Assembly: GCA_002396385.1 (NCBI GenBank)
Contig: DGTD01000101.1
Coordinates: forward strand, 40,945 to 104,944
Reading direction: 5' to 3'
Source: Bacteroidales bacterium UBA4345
Lineage (GTDB): Bacteria > Bacteroidota > Bacteroidia > Bacteroidales > Paludibacteraceae
DNA length: 64,000 bases
Position numbers and translations under genes: made by a program
Notes under the pieces: model-generated
Told to the model about the DNA's origin: nothing
Database searches by the model: none
The model's input: the letters and a program-made list of their open reading frames with translations, nothing else
Shown: positions 1-8,508 of the stretch, piece by piece
Layout of the letters: each line of letters opens with the position of its first letter
How positions within the stretch are numbered: the stretch's first letter is position 1

Positions 1-2
1 AA

Positions 3-2000
3 CTTCAGGAAAAGAAGACCCGATTAATTGCACAAACAAAGAAAGCAAAAGAATTCGGATGGATTGATGAGCAAAGAGAATTAGAAATAGTTGATAAGAT
101 TAATAAAGATGTTCTCACCATAGGCGTGATTGGTCAAATGAAATGCGGAAAGTCGACTTTCCTTAATTCTTTTGTATTTGAAGATGACGTCTTGCCTGCT
201 GCAACAACCCCAATGACTGCTGCTTTGTCTGTTATCACGTATGGTAAAGAAAAGAGTATCACAGCTGAATTTTATTCTAAAGACGAGTGGGAAGAGCAAA
301 AGGTACAAGCATCTCGTTCATTAGATAGTGTGGCTGGAAACACTTTAGAGGAATCTAAAATCAAAGCAGCTAAAGAATTAGTGGATAGGGCTTCGAAATT
401 GGGGACAACACTTGAATCCTATTTAGGAAAAACTCAAAACGATACTTTTGATAATTTGATAGAATATGTCGGAGCTGATGGAAAGTTTGTGTCTATCACC
501 AAGGCTGTTACCATTTATTATCCTAAAGAGTATTTAAAAGGGGTTGAAATTGTTGATACGCCTGGATTCAACGACCCTATTGTTTCCCGAGAAGAACGAA
601 CAAAGGCTTTCTTAAAGAAGGCTGATGTTGTCTTGTTGATGCTTTATGCGGGACGTCCATTTGATGCTACCGATAGAGATATTTTGTTTAAGAATGTGGG
701 TCAGTGTGGAACTGGAAGGGTGTTGATAGGTATTAATAAATATGATATACCTTTTGAAAATGGTGAGACAGAGACTGAAATTAAGGATTATGTAAAAGAA
801 CAGTTAACGAAAGCATGTAAAGAATGTAATGATAATTTGCTGGTTAATGTGTTGGAGTCCACAGAACCAATACCATTGTCTGCAGAAATGGCTTTGCTTT
901 CTGAATTGCCTATGTCGAAAGTAAATTCTAACGAGGCCTATTCTTTTGCATGGAACAGGAACTGTGAAACGTTTGAGATTTCGGGGCAACCTCAAATGAG
1001 GGAGAAGAGCCATATTGACGATTTGATAAATGCTGTAAAAAAGGTTGTAGAGACTGAGAAAGAAGAGATATTATTCAGGAAACCAATAAATTCAATTTTG
1101 GCAGCCGGGAATGAGAAGAAGGCTGAGGTTGAGAAAGATATCAGTATAAATAAGAAACTTATAAATATATGTAGCCAACCTGACGACGAGTTAGAAGAAA
1201 GTCTGTCAAACATAACCCGGGCCAAACGTCGATTACAGAAAAAAATTGGTTTACTGGGTGATGATATCAATGACAGTCTTGATGCTATTGTAAGAAAAGG
1301 AAAATATCGATTAGAGGATGATATTGATCGTTCTTGCGAAAAGATGGATAGTATTATCGACAATTCGGGGTTCTTTGGTCCTGAATCGTCGAGACTTGAT
1401 AAAGAAAAACAAACACTGTTAAAAAGAACTCTAAAAAGGGATACAGAAGATATTATAAACGATGCAAGAGAAAAAATTAAAACACCAATGAATGAGTTTT
1501 TAAGTGAGGTGGACGATGTTCTTATGAGGTATATTCCCGATTTCGAATCTAAAGATTTTATCAAAAGTGTTAAGAACGATATCAATTTCGATTTGGATGA
1601 TGGCATGTTCTCTTTCTCTAATTCTTCTTCTTCTTCTGATTATGGATGGGGAGACGTATTTAAAGAAATCATTTGTGTTTATATTACATTGGGTATGAGT
1701 ATAGTGAATGAAATTGAAGACGAAAAAAGAAAACTACATGAGAAAGTCAATGAACTCAGAAATTTTGATGTAACAAAATTCTTAGAGCCAATATACGATA
1801 AAAAGGAACAGGTAATAGAAAAGGTAAAGACTAGAATTATCGAAGAATTGCTTAACCCGCTTCAAGAAAAAATTGAAGATAATGTTAAAAACAAGGCTCA
1901 AAAGGAACAAAAACTGAATGAAGCAAATTTACAATTAGAGAAATTGCTGAAGAAGAAAACTCTGATAGATGAACAACTACAAGAAATGACTTCTCTGTAA
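3..2000 (+). CDS. dynamin-like GTPase, 5'-truncated by window edge
   Basis: The frame is open from the first bases, so the gene begins outside the window; about 665 residues are visible. All GTPase signatures are present: the G1 P-loop GQMKCGKS near visible residue 43, a TTPMT stretch fitting G2, G3 as DTPG near residue 185, and G4 as NKYD near residue 245. The rest is highly charged and helical with a C-terminal coiled coil, and a hydrophobic stretch sits near residue 560. This layout fits bacterial dynamin-like proteins, which bind membranes and act in fission, fusion or phage defence. A GTG at 126 is not the start because it falls only just before the P-loop. The gene is AT-rich compared with the core genes further right. 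Family is clear; the role is inference. Confidence 0.8.
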   Translation, partial: LQEKKTRLIAQTKKAKEFGWIDEQRELEIVDKINKDVLTIGVIGQMKCGKSTFLNSFVFEDDVLPAATTPMTAALSVITYGKEKSITAEFYSKDEWEEQKVQASRSLDSVAGNTLEESKIKAAKELVDRASKLGTTLESYLGKTQNDTFDNLIEYVGADGKFVSITKAVTIYYPKEYLKGVEIVDTPGFNDPIVSREERTKAFLKKADVVLLMLYAGRPFDATDRDILFKNVGQCGTGRVLIGINKYDIPFENGETETEIKDYVKEQLTKACKECNDNLLVNVLESTEPIPLSAEMALLSELPMSKVNSNEAYSFAWNRNCETFEISGQPQMREKSHIDDLINAVKKVVETEKEEILFRKPINSILAAGNEKKAEVEKDISINKKLINICSQPDDELEESLSNITRAKRRLQKKIGLLGDDINDSLDAIVRKGKYRLEDDIDRSCEKMDSIIDNSGFFGPESSRLDKEKQTLLKRTLKRDTEDIINDAREKIKTPMNEFLSEVDDVLMRYIPDFESKDFIKSVKNDINFDLDDGMFSFSNSSSSSDYGWGDVFKEIICVYITLGMSIVNEIEDEKRKLHEKVNELRNFDVTKFLEPIYDKKEQVIEKVKTRIIEELLNPLQEKIEDNVKNKAQKEQKLNEANLQLEKLLKKKTLIDEQLQEMTSL

Positions 2001-2090
2001 ATAAAAGTAAAGTGTCTCCGCAGAACAATCTGAAGTGTGACAGAACTCAGCAGAGGAGCATCTTGTAAAGAATACGAAGAACAAAAAGCA

Positions 2091-2121
2091 AGGGAGACCG
2101 GGAATCTAGTCCTGCCTCCCT
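2091..2121. terminator. hairpin between convergent genes
   Basis: AGGGAG at 2091-2096 pairs with CTCCCT at 2116-2121, with further G-C pairs inside. It lies between the plus-strand GTPase gene and the minus-strand gene ending at 2153. On the minus strand the hairpin is followed by a T-rich run, so it may serve mainly the minus-strand gene. Confidence 0.45.
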
Positions 2122-2152
2122 TTGTGGTTTACTTATGTTCGCATCTTAATTG

Positions 2153-2521
2153 TTAATCTTCCGCTTTCTTGGGTTGCAGGTCTTCATAGAAAAGAATAGA
2201 AAGAAGACAGGCGGATGTGAGGGTAATTGCAATCCAGTGGTCTGCAATGGTATTGTTTACTGTGCGGAAACCGAAAAGGAATCCTCCTATCAAATAATTA
2301 AGGGCTGACGTTAAAACTAGTGTTATGGTAGTCATACCTTCGAAATTGCGGAATAAGTGAGCAATGGCTTTTGTAAGTAAGAAATAGAGGACGTAACGGA
2401 CAAATATAAAACTCAATGCGAGGAAACGCACCATGGCTAATCCTCCAACCACCATGGCTGTTAGTGTTGTATAGAGACAAATCAGTCTGATTCTCTGTTT
2501 GAAAGTTTTCTTGTTTTCCAT
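2153..2521 (-). CDS. small integral membrane protein, unknown
   Basis: This encodes 122 residues with a basic N-terminus (MENKKTFKQRIR) followed by three or four hydrophobic segments covering roughly residues 13-35, 36-57, 64-84 and 93-112, and a short acidic and basic tail. I do not recognise the family. It is monocistronic, facing the GTPase gene across a hairpin and separated from the next minus-strand gene by about 50 bp. The even hydrophobic layout supports a real inner-membrane protein, but nothing in the sequence points to a substrate or partner. Confidence 0.55.
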   Translation of the reverse strand: MENKKTFKQRIRLICLYTTLTAMVVGGLAMVRFLALSFIFVRYVLYFLLTKAIAHLFRNFEGMTTITLVLTSALNYLIGGFLFGFRTVNNTIADHWIAITLTSACLLSILFYEDLQPKKAED

Positions 2522-2569
2522 ACGCTAATTTTAAGTGGATAAATAAATTACGGACTTTTGTACTGTCGC

Positions 2570-3961
2570 CTATTTAATGGAATCGACTATCGTTATTCCG
2601 TATTTCTTCATGGTGTGGTTTGTGGCAGGAAGGTAAATTAGGAATTCGTCGAAGGCGAAGTAGGTTTTGCCATCCATTCTCATTAGGCCGATGTTGTCTC
2701 CTATCTGGATGTTCTCAAATCCTTCGAATGACGATTTGGGAATTTTATAAAAAGCCTGTCCGTCTTCGGTTAACAGGTAGATGTCGTCTTGTGTGATGGC
2801 ATAAATTTCGGGGAAAAACGTGTATTCCAGATGGCTGTAGGGCCTTTTGATGTTGCAGGTCTTGAACCAGTTCTCATAAATACCGATGGTTTTCTGGTCG
2901 GTTATCCGTGTCAAGTTGAGGTTCGCTTTCCAAACCGACGAAGCCATTAGTCTTCTGAATGGAAGTTTAAGCGGAGTTTTGTTTGCCGGTAAATCGGTAT
3001 TGTACCAAACATGGTCTTTGTCTGTGTAGGGATTTCCCTTCATACGGTTCTTGATGGCTTCTGGATGCACCATGTAGGCCACAAGGCTCCCGTCGTCATG
3101 CTCAAAAAGGAAGAGGGTGAAACGGGTGCCAGTCAGGTTGTTACCTGCATCCTTTTGCCAAAAGGTGGCGAAATAGGCGCCGTCGTTTATTGCCGGTTCA
3201 AGTTCCCAGAATGTGGTGTTCTGCAGTTTCCCGTCGCATTCGTTCCAATAGCCAGTGAGGTCTAGGCAGACCTTTCTGCTCTTAATTTCGGCGCTAGCAT
3301 CGTAAAGGTTGTTTTGGCTACTATATGCTTCGTAGGTGTTTAAAATGGAGGATATATGGTATAGAAGGGAAAGCCTGGTCTTTTTAGGCTCTTCGCGGGC
3401 GGCAATAATGCTGGGCAGTTTGGTGTATATATCGCAACCTTCGGTCAATTTTTCAAGAAGCGACAGCACCTTCTCAAAAAGAACGTTAATGTCTGTGACG
3501 TCTCCATTCTTTGAGTCGTAGCCGGGAAATCCCTTCAGCAAGAATAGAATGAGAAAGGGCACGCTGATGTGCTGCTTTTCAACGGCTCGGTAAATGGCCT
3601 GTTTCTTCCTGCCGATGTTGTTGCGCAAGTATGGAGGGTAGTGGTATCTCAGAAGTTCCAGTGCCACTTCAAACGGATGGCTTCGGCGGGATAAATTCTC
3701 CCTGAAAAATGTCCATGACTTCTGATATTGGATTAGAATGGTCTTTAAATCGAGGTTGCCGTCGGTTTGTTCGTCAATTTCACACGCCAGGTCGCGAAAA
3801 GCGGAGCGAAGGCGTTGAAATGATGTGAAACACCTCTTTATGCCGTTGCTGTGTATGCTTGGGGCCTCTAAAAAGTGTTCGAGCTCGCTAATTGAATTGA
3901 AGACCAGTCGTGTGTTCGCTATGCACGAAAGCCATTCCTCATATTTGTTTTGGTCTGTCAT
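2570..3961 (-). CDS. hypothetical cytoplasmic protein
   Basis: The longest frame opens at 4111, but a TAtcTTTG promoter box at 3982-3989 lies inside that extension, so the ATG at 3961 (MTDQNKYEEW) is the start, giving 463 residues. There is no signal peptide or membrane segment. The N-terminal half is helical. The C-terminal half, from about residue 245, looks like a beta-rich domain with aromatic motifs such as LTGYWNECDG and GAYFATFWQ. I do not recognise the family. It stands alone between a small membrane protein and a divergent lipase-like gene in an accessory-looking region. Confidence 0.6.
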   Translation of the reverse strand: MTDQNKYEEWLSCIANTRLVFNSISELEHFLEAPSIHSNGIKRCFTSFQRLRSAFRDLACEIDEQTDGNLDLKTILIQYQKSWTFFRENLSRRSHPFEVALELLRYHYPPYLRNNIGRKKQAIYRAVEKQHISVPFLILFLLKGFPGYDSKNGDVTDINVLFEKVLSLLEKLTEGCDIYTKLPSIIAAREEPKKTRLSLLYHISSILNTYEAYSSQNNLYDASAEIKSRKVCLDLTGYWNECDGKLQNTTFWELEPAINDGAYFATFWQKDAGNNLTGTRFTLFLFEHDDGSLVAYMVHPEAIKNRMKGNPYTDKDHVWYNTDLPANKTPLKLPFRRLMASSVWKANLNLTRITDQKTIGIYENWFKTCNIKRPYSHLEYTFFPEIYAITQDDIYLLTEDGQAFYKIPKSSFEGFENIQIGDNIGLMRMDGKTYFAFDEFLIYLPATNHTMKKYGITIVDSIK

Positions 3962-3981
3962 CGTCTTCTCTATTAGGTTTG

Positions 3982-3989
3982 CAAAGATA
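3982..3989 (-). promoter_or_regulatory. Bacteroidota -7 box (TAtcTTTG)
   Basis: An exact TAnnTTTG box is read on the minus strand about 20 bp upstream of the ATG at 3961. It decides the start codon of the gene at 2570-3961. A well-spaced -33 box is not obvious. Confidence 0.55.
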
Positions 3990-4271
3990 TAGTATCCGAC
4001 ACGCAAAAATGTATGAAAAAATGGGAAAAACGAGGAAATATGATGTATTTCTGTTCGTGTTTTGTAATATTTTACGATAAGCGAGCAATTTATTTCTTTC
4101 CAACTGTGCATTCCTGTTCTAAATGCCGCCCAAAAAAGCCAGGGGGTGGAACCTGGTTCGGGCTGATAACGGATTTGGGTTCGCTGAACATCAGAGCATC
4201 GCTGGCGATCTCGGTGTTGTGGCTATAGGCTATTTCCCGCCTGATTTGAAAATGTTCTCGTTTTTAATAAT
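3990..4271. other. intergenic stretch, no gene seen
   Basis: Divergent promoter region between the genes at 2570-3961 and 4393-5696. Short frames here lack recognisable protein character. I see no RNA gene or repeat. Confidence 0.5.
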
Positions 4272-4279
4272 TATCTTTG
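4272..4279 (+). promoter_or_regulatory. -7 box (TAtcTTTG) for the DUF2974 locus
   Basis: Exact TAnnTTTG box about 110 bp upstream of the ATG at 4393. A TTTG lies 23 bp upstream, slightly further than usual. Its position implies a transcript that includes the upstream reading frame at 4393-4521. Confidence 0.45.
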
Positions 4280-4392
4280 CCCTAATCCACTGTTGTTTTT
4301 TGTAGCAACACCAAATTAGGTGAAAATTATGACAAGTGGGAATCCTGAGCATTTCCTATTATTGAATTCTGTTCTACATCATTTATCGATAT

Positions 4393-4521
4393 ATGGTTGG
4401 AAAATCAAAAGGACGTACTCCGGAAGATATCATCAAGAATCTGGAGTATAAGTTGGACAAACATAAAGACAATACCCCGGAAAAGGAAAAAAATAACCCC
4501 CAGACATTGTGGTGCCTATGA
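4393..4521 (+). CDS. short upstream frame coupled to DUF2974 gene, or its frameshifted N-terminus
   Basis: This 42-codon frame starts MVGKSKGRTPEDIIKNLEYK and is rich in charged residues, which looks like real protein. Its TGA at 4519-4521 overlaps the ATG at 4518 of the next gene as ATGA. Two readings are possible. It may be a leader peptide translationally coupled to the lipase gene. Alternatively, it is the true N-terminus of that protein, cut off by a missing base in the C5 run at 4497-4501; with one extra C the two frames join smoothly as NNPPDIVVPMNMLDY. I slightly favour the second reading. Confidence 0.5.
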   Translation: MVGKSKGRTPEDIIKNLEYKLDKHKDNTPEKEKNNPQTLWCL

Positions 4522-5696
4522 ATATGCTCGATTACCTGGAATGGCGTGGCGACTTGTCGTTTGGGAGCGATCCGTTAAACGAGGTGGATGCCCTGATATT
4601 ATCGCTGATTAGTTATTATAAGTTTGAACAGTTCAGTACTATTGCCGGCAGGGTGGCAGGTTATACGCTTGCCGAGTATGTACGGCTTCATGACGACAAC
4701 AGCTCTGTTTTCGGAGATATTAACAGGGAGATTGATATTGAAAGTGATATCTTTCCATCTAAGACTGCGCCTTTCGTCCTCTGCAAGGCTGTGAAGACGA
4801 AGCGGTTTGCGGGGGTGCGTGTCGTTAATTTCCGGAATGTCTTCGACGAGGACAGGGTTGTGCAATTTGCCGCTATGACTTTCGATTTAGGTAATGGAGA
4901 TAGCGTAGTGGCTTATCGGGGCACCGACTCGACTATTGTTGGTTGGAAAGAAGACTGTATGCTCTCGTACCTGCCCGAAATACCTGGCCAGACGGAGGCT
5001 GTAGGCTATTTCAACGAAACTGAACCAGGGAAGCGGTACTATATTGTAGGACACTCTAAGGGTGGAAACGAAGCCTTATATGCCTACCTAAAAATGAATG
5101 AAGACCGCCTTAACGACGTTGTGGCGGTCTATAACTTCGATGGCCCTGGCTTTCTTGAGAATAATCAGGATACGCCCCGTTACCAGAAGACAAAAGATAA
5201 GATACGCACCTTTGTGCCGTCGCATTCTATTGTAGGTATGCTTTTAGAACACGAGAAGGATTATGTGGCTGTGAAAAGTCAGGGCTATGGCATTAAACAG
5301 CACAATCCGCTCTTCTGGGAGGTTAAAGGCGCAGGCTTGGTAACTGAATTAAATAACGAATGGGTTCGGGAAGTTGCCGACCTCACTTTTGCCGATTTCT
5401 TAAAGGAAATGTCGTTGGAAGACCGCAAATTTGTAACAGAGACTGTTTTTGCCATCGTCAACAACTGTGGAGTAAAGAGTTTTTCCGAACTCTATAAGAA
5501 TCCGATAAAAAACACAAGAATCATTATGGCGTCCTATTCCAAATTGCCAGACGAGCAGAAGGAAAAACTGGTTAAGGCGTCTAAGACGCTTGGGTTGTCG
5601 TGGGCGTCGAGCTACCGCTACGGCATTGGTGAAGTGAAGCCTGGCGATAACAAACCCTTATTACGGACATTCTTTAAATTTTGGAAAGGGGTATAG
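4518..5696 (+). CDS. DUF2974 (Mbeg1-like) alpha/beta-hydrolase
   Basis: The protein opens MNMLDYLEWRGDLSF, the typical N-terminal signature of DUF2974, followed by NEVDALILSLISY. A lipase-type nucleophile elbow GHSKGG lies near residue 180 with the expected beta-strand before it (YYIVGHSKGG), preceded by VVAYRGTDST, which fits the oxyanion region of class-3-like lipases. An acidic NFDGPGF and a histidine in VPSHSIVGMLL complete a plausible Ser-Asp-His triad. There is no signal peptide, so a cytoplasmic esterase or lipase is likely; the substrate is unknown. The ATG at 4518 is the first clear start in this frame, but see the upstream frame at 4393-4521 for a possible longer N-terminus lost by a frame break. 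Confidence 0.75.
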   Translation: MNMLDYLEWRGDLSFGSDPLNEVDALILSLISYYKFEQFSTIAGRVAGYTLAEYVRLHDDNSSVFGDINREIDIESDIFPSKTAPFVLCKAVKTKRFAGVRVVNFRNVFDEDRVVQFAAMTFDLGNGDSVVAYRGTDSTIVGWKEDCMLSYLPEIPGQTEAVGYFNETEPGKRYYIVGHSKGGNEALYAYLKMNEDRLNDVVAVYNFDGPGFLENNQDTPRYQKTKDKIRTFVPSHSIVGMLLEHEKDYVAVKSQGYGIKQHNPLFWEVKGAGLVTELNNEWVREVADLTFADFLKEMSLEDRKFVTETVFAIVNNCGVKSFSELYKNPIKNTRIIMASYSKLPDEQKEKLVKASKTLGLSWASSYRYGIGEVKPGDNKPLLRTFFKFWKGV

Positions 5697-5910
5697 GCTG
5701 CCAGAAATTGCCTAGTGCCTGCGAAAGGGGAAAGGTGGTCTGTGATGTAGAATTGCTTGCAAATCAGTTAAATGATATGCTTAAGTAAGCCGGAATTATG
5801 GTTGGAAGTAAATCAAGTGAAGTGGCTTTTGAAACTTTATAAACTGTCGCCTTTTAATCCTAGACTGATAGTAATATGGACTAACCAAATCATTTTGTCC
5901 TGTTAAAATA

Positions 5911-5944
5911 AATGTCTTGTTTTTTGCGTAAAAAACAAGACATT
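5911..5944. promoter_or_regulatory. 15-bp perfect inverted repeat, likely AbiEi operator
   Basis: The left arm AATGTCTTGTTTTTT (5911-5925) is the exact reverse complement of 5930-5944, with GCGT between. The repeat covers the -33 box and ends 2 bp before the -7 box of the toxin-antitoxin operon. Known AbiEi antitoxins bind inverted repeats in their own promoter, so autorepression is the likely role. Confidence 0.75.
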
Positions 5945-5954
5945 TGTATTTTTG
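5923..5954 (+). promoter_or_regulatory. promoter of the AbiE-like operon
   Basis: TTTG at 5923-5926, a 20-bp spacer and TATTTTTG at 5947-5954 match the Bacteroidota consensus. The start codon at 5969 follows about 14 bp after the box. The palindrome at 5911-5944 overlaps it. Confidence 0.75.
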
Positions 5955-5968
5955 TGAAAAAGATTTGA

Positions 5969-6688
5969 ATGATTATAGCGAACCAAATAAAAAGTAAACT
6001 TGATTCAACTGAGTGTGGGGTAGTCTTGACAATGGGTGATTTTGGTATAGAGGCAAAGTACCAGCCAGCTCTTGTGAAGGCACTTAATCGGTTGGTGAGT
6101 AGGGGGGACTTGGAAAAAATATCGAAAGGAAAGTATTTCAAGCCTCAAAAATCTATTTTTGGAATATTAAAGCCATCTACATCGGAAATCGTTAAGGATT
6201 TCCTAGAAAAGGATGGGAAAACTGTGGGATATATAACTGGTACCACGGCCTTTGCCTCCATGGGGCTTACAACCCAAATTTCGTCTGTGGTTTTAATTGG
6301 AACGAATTTTTACAGACGACCTTTGGAAAGAGGGGCACATAAAGTATCTTTTTTACTCCAGCGAAACGAGATTACAGAAGAGACAATCCCGCTTTTACGG
6401 ATTCTTGATGCTTTTAGGCTTATTAAGGATATTCCGGCAACAACTCCAGATGAATCGTTGAACGTGCTGAAAAAGATAATAGCCGGCCTTTCTGCAGAAA
6501 GGCAGTTACAATTGGTTGATTTAGCTAGTAAATATACTCCATATGTAAGAGCCTTGTTAGGCGCAGTATTTGAAATACTAGGGAAAGATACTAACAAATT
6601 GAATAAACAATTAAATGGAGTAACCTATTATAAAATCCCTATAAGTGAGAAGTGTTTACCTAACAAGAAAAACTGGAATATAATATGA
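5969..6688 (+). CDS. AbiEi-type antitoxin (DUF6088-like transcriptional regulator)
   Basis: The 239 residues begin with a winged-helix region (about residues 1-70) containing the pattern VKALNRLVSRGDLEKISKGKYFKP, in which a repressed promoter is read by the recognition helix and wing. The segment GYITGTTAFASMGLTTQ (near residue 88) is characteristic of AbiEi/DUF6088 antitoxins. It overlaps the downstream nucleotidyltransferase toxin by ATGA, the classic order antitoxin then toxin. In this type IV system the antitoxin does not bind the toxin directly but counters its effect and represses the operon. The palindrome at 5911-5944 is the expected operator. Base composition is AT-rich, as in a transferred gene. 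Confidence 0.8.
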   Translation: MIIANQIKSKLDSTECGVVLTMGDFGIEAKYQPALVKALNRLVSRGDLEKISKGKYFKPQKSIFGILKPSTSEIVKDFLEKDGKTVGYITGTTAFASMGLTTQISSVVLIGTNFYRRPLERGAHKVSFLLQRNEITEETIPLLRILDAFRLIKDIPATTPDESLNVLKKIIAGLSAERQLQLVDLASKYTPYVRALLGAVFEILGKDTNKLNKQLNGVTYYKIPISEKCLPNKKNWNII

Positions 6689-7659
6689 GGCTACATGAAA
6701 AAAGGGAACTTTTCGCTGAAGCTATATTGGCGGCATCGCGCAGTGTAGAAGAAGGTGGGTTGGGGATTAAAGATGTCTATATTGAAAAAGACTATTGGAT
6801 TTGTAGGTCTCTTTCACTGATGGCAAAGAATGATTCAGAAAACCGTGCAATTTTCAAAGGTGGCACAAGCTTGACAAAAGCCTTTGGTATTGGGAACAGG
6901 TTCTCCGAAGACATTGATGTTGCTATAGCTGAAGCTGACAGTTTGAGTGGAAACCAGTTGAAGAACCTCATAAAAAGGATTTCTAAAAGCATGACAGAAG
7001 GTCTTCAAGAAATTGATATGCCTGGATTAACCAGTAAGGGATCTAGATTTCATAGGGTCTATTACTCATATCCCCGAGCCGGTACGAAGGCTCAGGTGGG
7101 AGCAGTCAAAGCGGGGCAGTTGTTAGTGGAGATAAATTCTTTCGCAAATCCGTATCCAATACAAAGACGTATGATTCGAAGTTTTCTTACTGATTTTTTG
7201 GCATTGTCGAACAACAGTGGCATGATAGAGGATTTCGAGATGCAACCCTTTGAGCTTAATGTATTGGATAGTAGGCGTACTCTTACAGAGAAACTTGTTT
7301 CTCTGATTAGAAATTCTCTTGCAGAGGACTGTATGATTCAGATGGCAGCAAAGATTAGACATTTTTACGATTTGTATTACCTTTTTCAAGATAAGGAAGT
7401 GAAGTCTTATATAGATAGTAAGAGTTTTAAGTCTGATTTCAATAGCTTGATGAAGGAAGATCAGAACAGGTTTAAAGAACCTAGCGGATGGGATAAAAAG
7501 CTCCTGAAGGATTCCATTCTTGTTAAGGATTTGCATAACGTGTGGAAAGATTTACAAAAAGTATACTTAAAAGAGTTGCCGGACTTAGCATACAGGGAGA
7601 TTCCATCTACAGAAGAAATAGAAATAAGTGTGAAATCGATTATTGAGAAACTATTCTAG
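6685..7659 (+). CDS. AbiEii-type nucleotidyltransferase toxin
   Basis: This is a 324-residue member of the nucleotidyltransferase AbiEii/AbiGii toxin family (PF08843). The GGTSL motif (residues 59-63) and the SEDID motif (74-78) supply the nucleotide-binding and metal-binding acidic residues of the polymerase-beta fold, and both are intact. A downstream basic helical region continues to the C-terminus. Characterised relatives transfer nucleotides to tRNA acceptor ends and arrest growth or abort phage infection. The start overlaps the antitoxin stop (ATGA), so expression is coupled. The pair appears complete. No phage or integrase gene lies beside it. Confidence 0.85.
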   Translation: MRLHEKRELFAEAILAASRSVEEGGLGIKDVYIEKDYWICRSLSLMAKNDSENRAIFKGGTSLTKAFGIGNRFSEDIDVAIAEADSLSGNQLKNLIKRISKSMTEGLQEIDMPGLTSKGSRFHRVYYSYPRAGTKAQVGAVKAGQLLVEINSFANPYPIQRRMIRSFLTDFLALSNNSGMIEDFEMQPFELNVLDSRRTLTEKLVSLIRNSLAEDCMIQMAAKIRHFYDLYYLFQDKEVKSYIDSKSFKSDFNSLMKEDQNRFKEPSGWDKKLLKDSILVKDLHNVWKDLQKVYLKELPDLAYREIPSTEEIEISVKSIIEKLF

Positions 7660-7727
7660 AACAGGATATGCTAAGTTTTTGAAATTTGAGGATTTAGATA
7701 AGTAAAAACACGTGAGTTTACTGGATT

Positions 7728-7759
7728 TTTGTATATATGTATTTTCTTGAGTATATTTG
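7728..7759 (+). promoter_or_regulatory. promoter of the Sel1-repeat lipoprotein gene
   Basis: TTTG at 7728-7731, a 20-bp spacer and TATATTTG at 7752-7759. The box covers the longest-frame start at 7757, so translation must begin at the ATG at 7802. Confidence 0.75.
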
Positions 7760-7801
7760 TTAGCAAGTTCAATTGAAAGTTTATCTAAGCGTAAATATCA
7801 C

Positions 7802-8359
7802 ATGAAAAAGAGACTGTTCCTATTAAATTCCAGCTTTTCTTTGTTTTTTCTCTCGTGCATGGCGGGCAGCAACGAATGCAGCTCTTGTCTGTTACTGTAT
7901 GAATTGGGGAAATACGAGCAGGCGTTTAACTGCTATAAGGAGCTGGGGAAAAAGGGTGATAGTCTTGCCCAACTGAACCTGGGTATTTTTTACCATACGG
8001 GCTGTGGTGTGGAAAAAAACGATGTGGAGGCGGTTAAATGGTACAAATTGGCAGCCGAAAAAGGAGATAGCGACGCACAAGACCGCCTCGGACACTGTTA
8101 CCAGAAACACACTGGTGTGGACGAAGACCCAGAAAAGGCTTTTTTCTGGTATATGAAAGCGGCTAGGCAGAACCACCAGAAGGCTCTCTACAACGTGGGA
8201 ATTTGCTACTTGTCTGGCTATGGCGTAGAAAAAAATGTGGAAGAGGGTATCCGCTGGATGAAGAAATCGGCCGATACGGGCTATATGCCTGCCATTGAGT
8301 TGGTGAATTTTATGGAGTCCAATCCCGATAAAGTGAAGCAGCTGAAAGAAAAACCTTGA
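7802..8359 (+). CDS. Sel1-repeat (TPR-like) lipoprotein
   Basis: From the ATG at 7802 the 185-residue protein starts MKKRLFLLNSSFSLFFLSC, a lipoprotein signal whose FLSC supplies the lipidated cysteine. It then carries three or four Sel1-like repeats of about 36 residues, visible in AQLNLGIFYHTGCGVEKNDVE, AQDRLGHCYQ and ALYNVGICYLSGYGVEKNVEE. Such helical solenoids bind other proteins, and the lipid anchor places it at the cell envelope. Cysteines recur in the repeats. The gene has its own promoter and lies between the toxin-antitoxin pair and a putative immunity gene. A specific partner cannot be named. Confidence 0.8.
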   Translation: MKKRLFLLNSSFSLFFLSCMAGSNECSSCLLLYELGKYEQAFNCYKELGKKGDSLAQLNLGIFYHTGCGVEKNDVEAVKWYKLAAEKGDSDAQDRLGHCYQKHTGVDEDPEKAFFWYMKAARQNHQKALYNVGICYLSGYGVEKNVEEGIRWMKKSADTGYMPAIELVNFMESNPDKVKQLKEKP

Positions 8360-8437
8360 ACTCTAACTACCCACTAAAAAAGAAAATCGGCGAAACTTCC
8401 AAGGCTGGCAGTTCTTGGACTGTCCTATAAAGAAAGT

Positions 8438-8468
8438 ATTGTTTTATAGCGTCTTTATACTATATTTG
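8438..8468 (+). promoter_or_regulatory. promoter of the Tai4-like gene
   Basis: ATTG at 8438-8441, a 19-bp spacer and TATATTTG at 8461-8468, about 40 bp before the ATG at 8509. Confidence 0.65.
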
Positions 8469-8508
8469 TAGATATAATTAATAAGTTAGACGTTTACATA
8501 CTACAGAC

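Noticed and set aside
992..1606. 204-codon antisense frame in the GTPase gene
   Set aside because: Serine- and phenylalanine-rich shadow of a lysine- and glutamate-rich coiled coil on the other strand.
4123..4305. 60-codon frame with a hydrophobic end in the spacer before the DUF2974 locus
   Set aside because: It overlaps the promoter box at 4272-4279 and has no clear ribosome-binding context or family resemblance.
4487..4494. Slippery heptamer A AAA AAT that could drive programmed -1 frameshifting into the DUF2974 frame
   Set aside because: After a -1 slip here the next codon is TAA at 4494-4496, so the slip would terminate translation. The frame change needed must occur in the C run further on.
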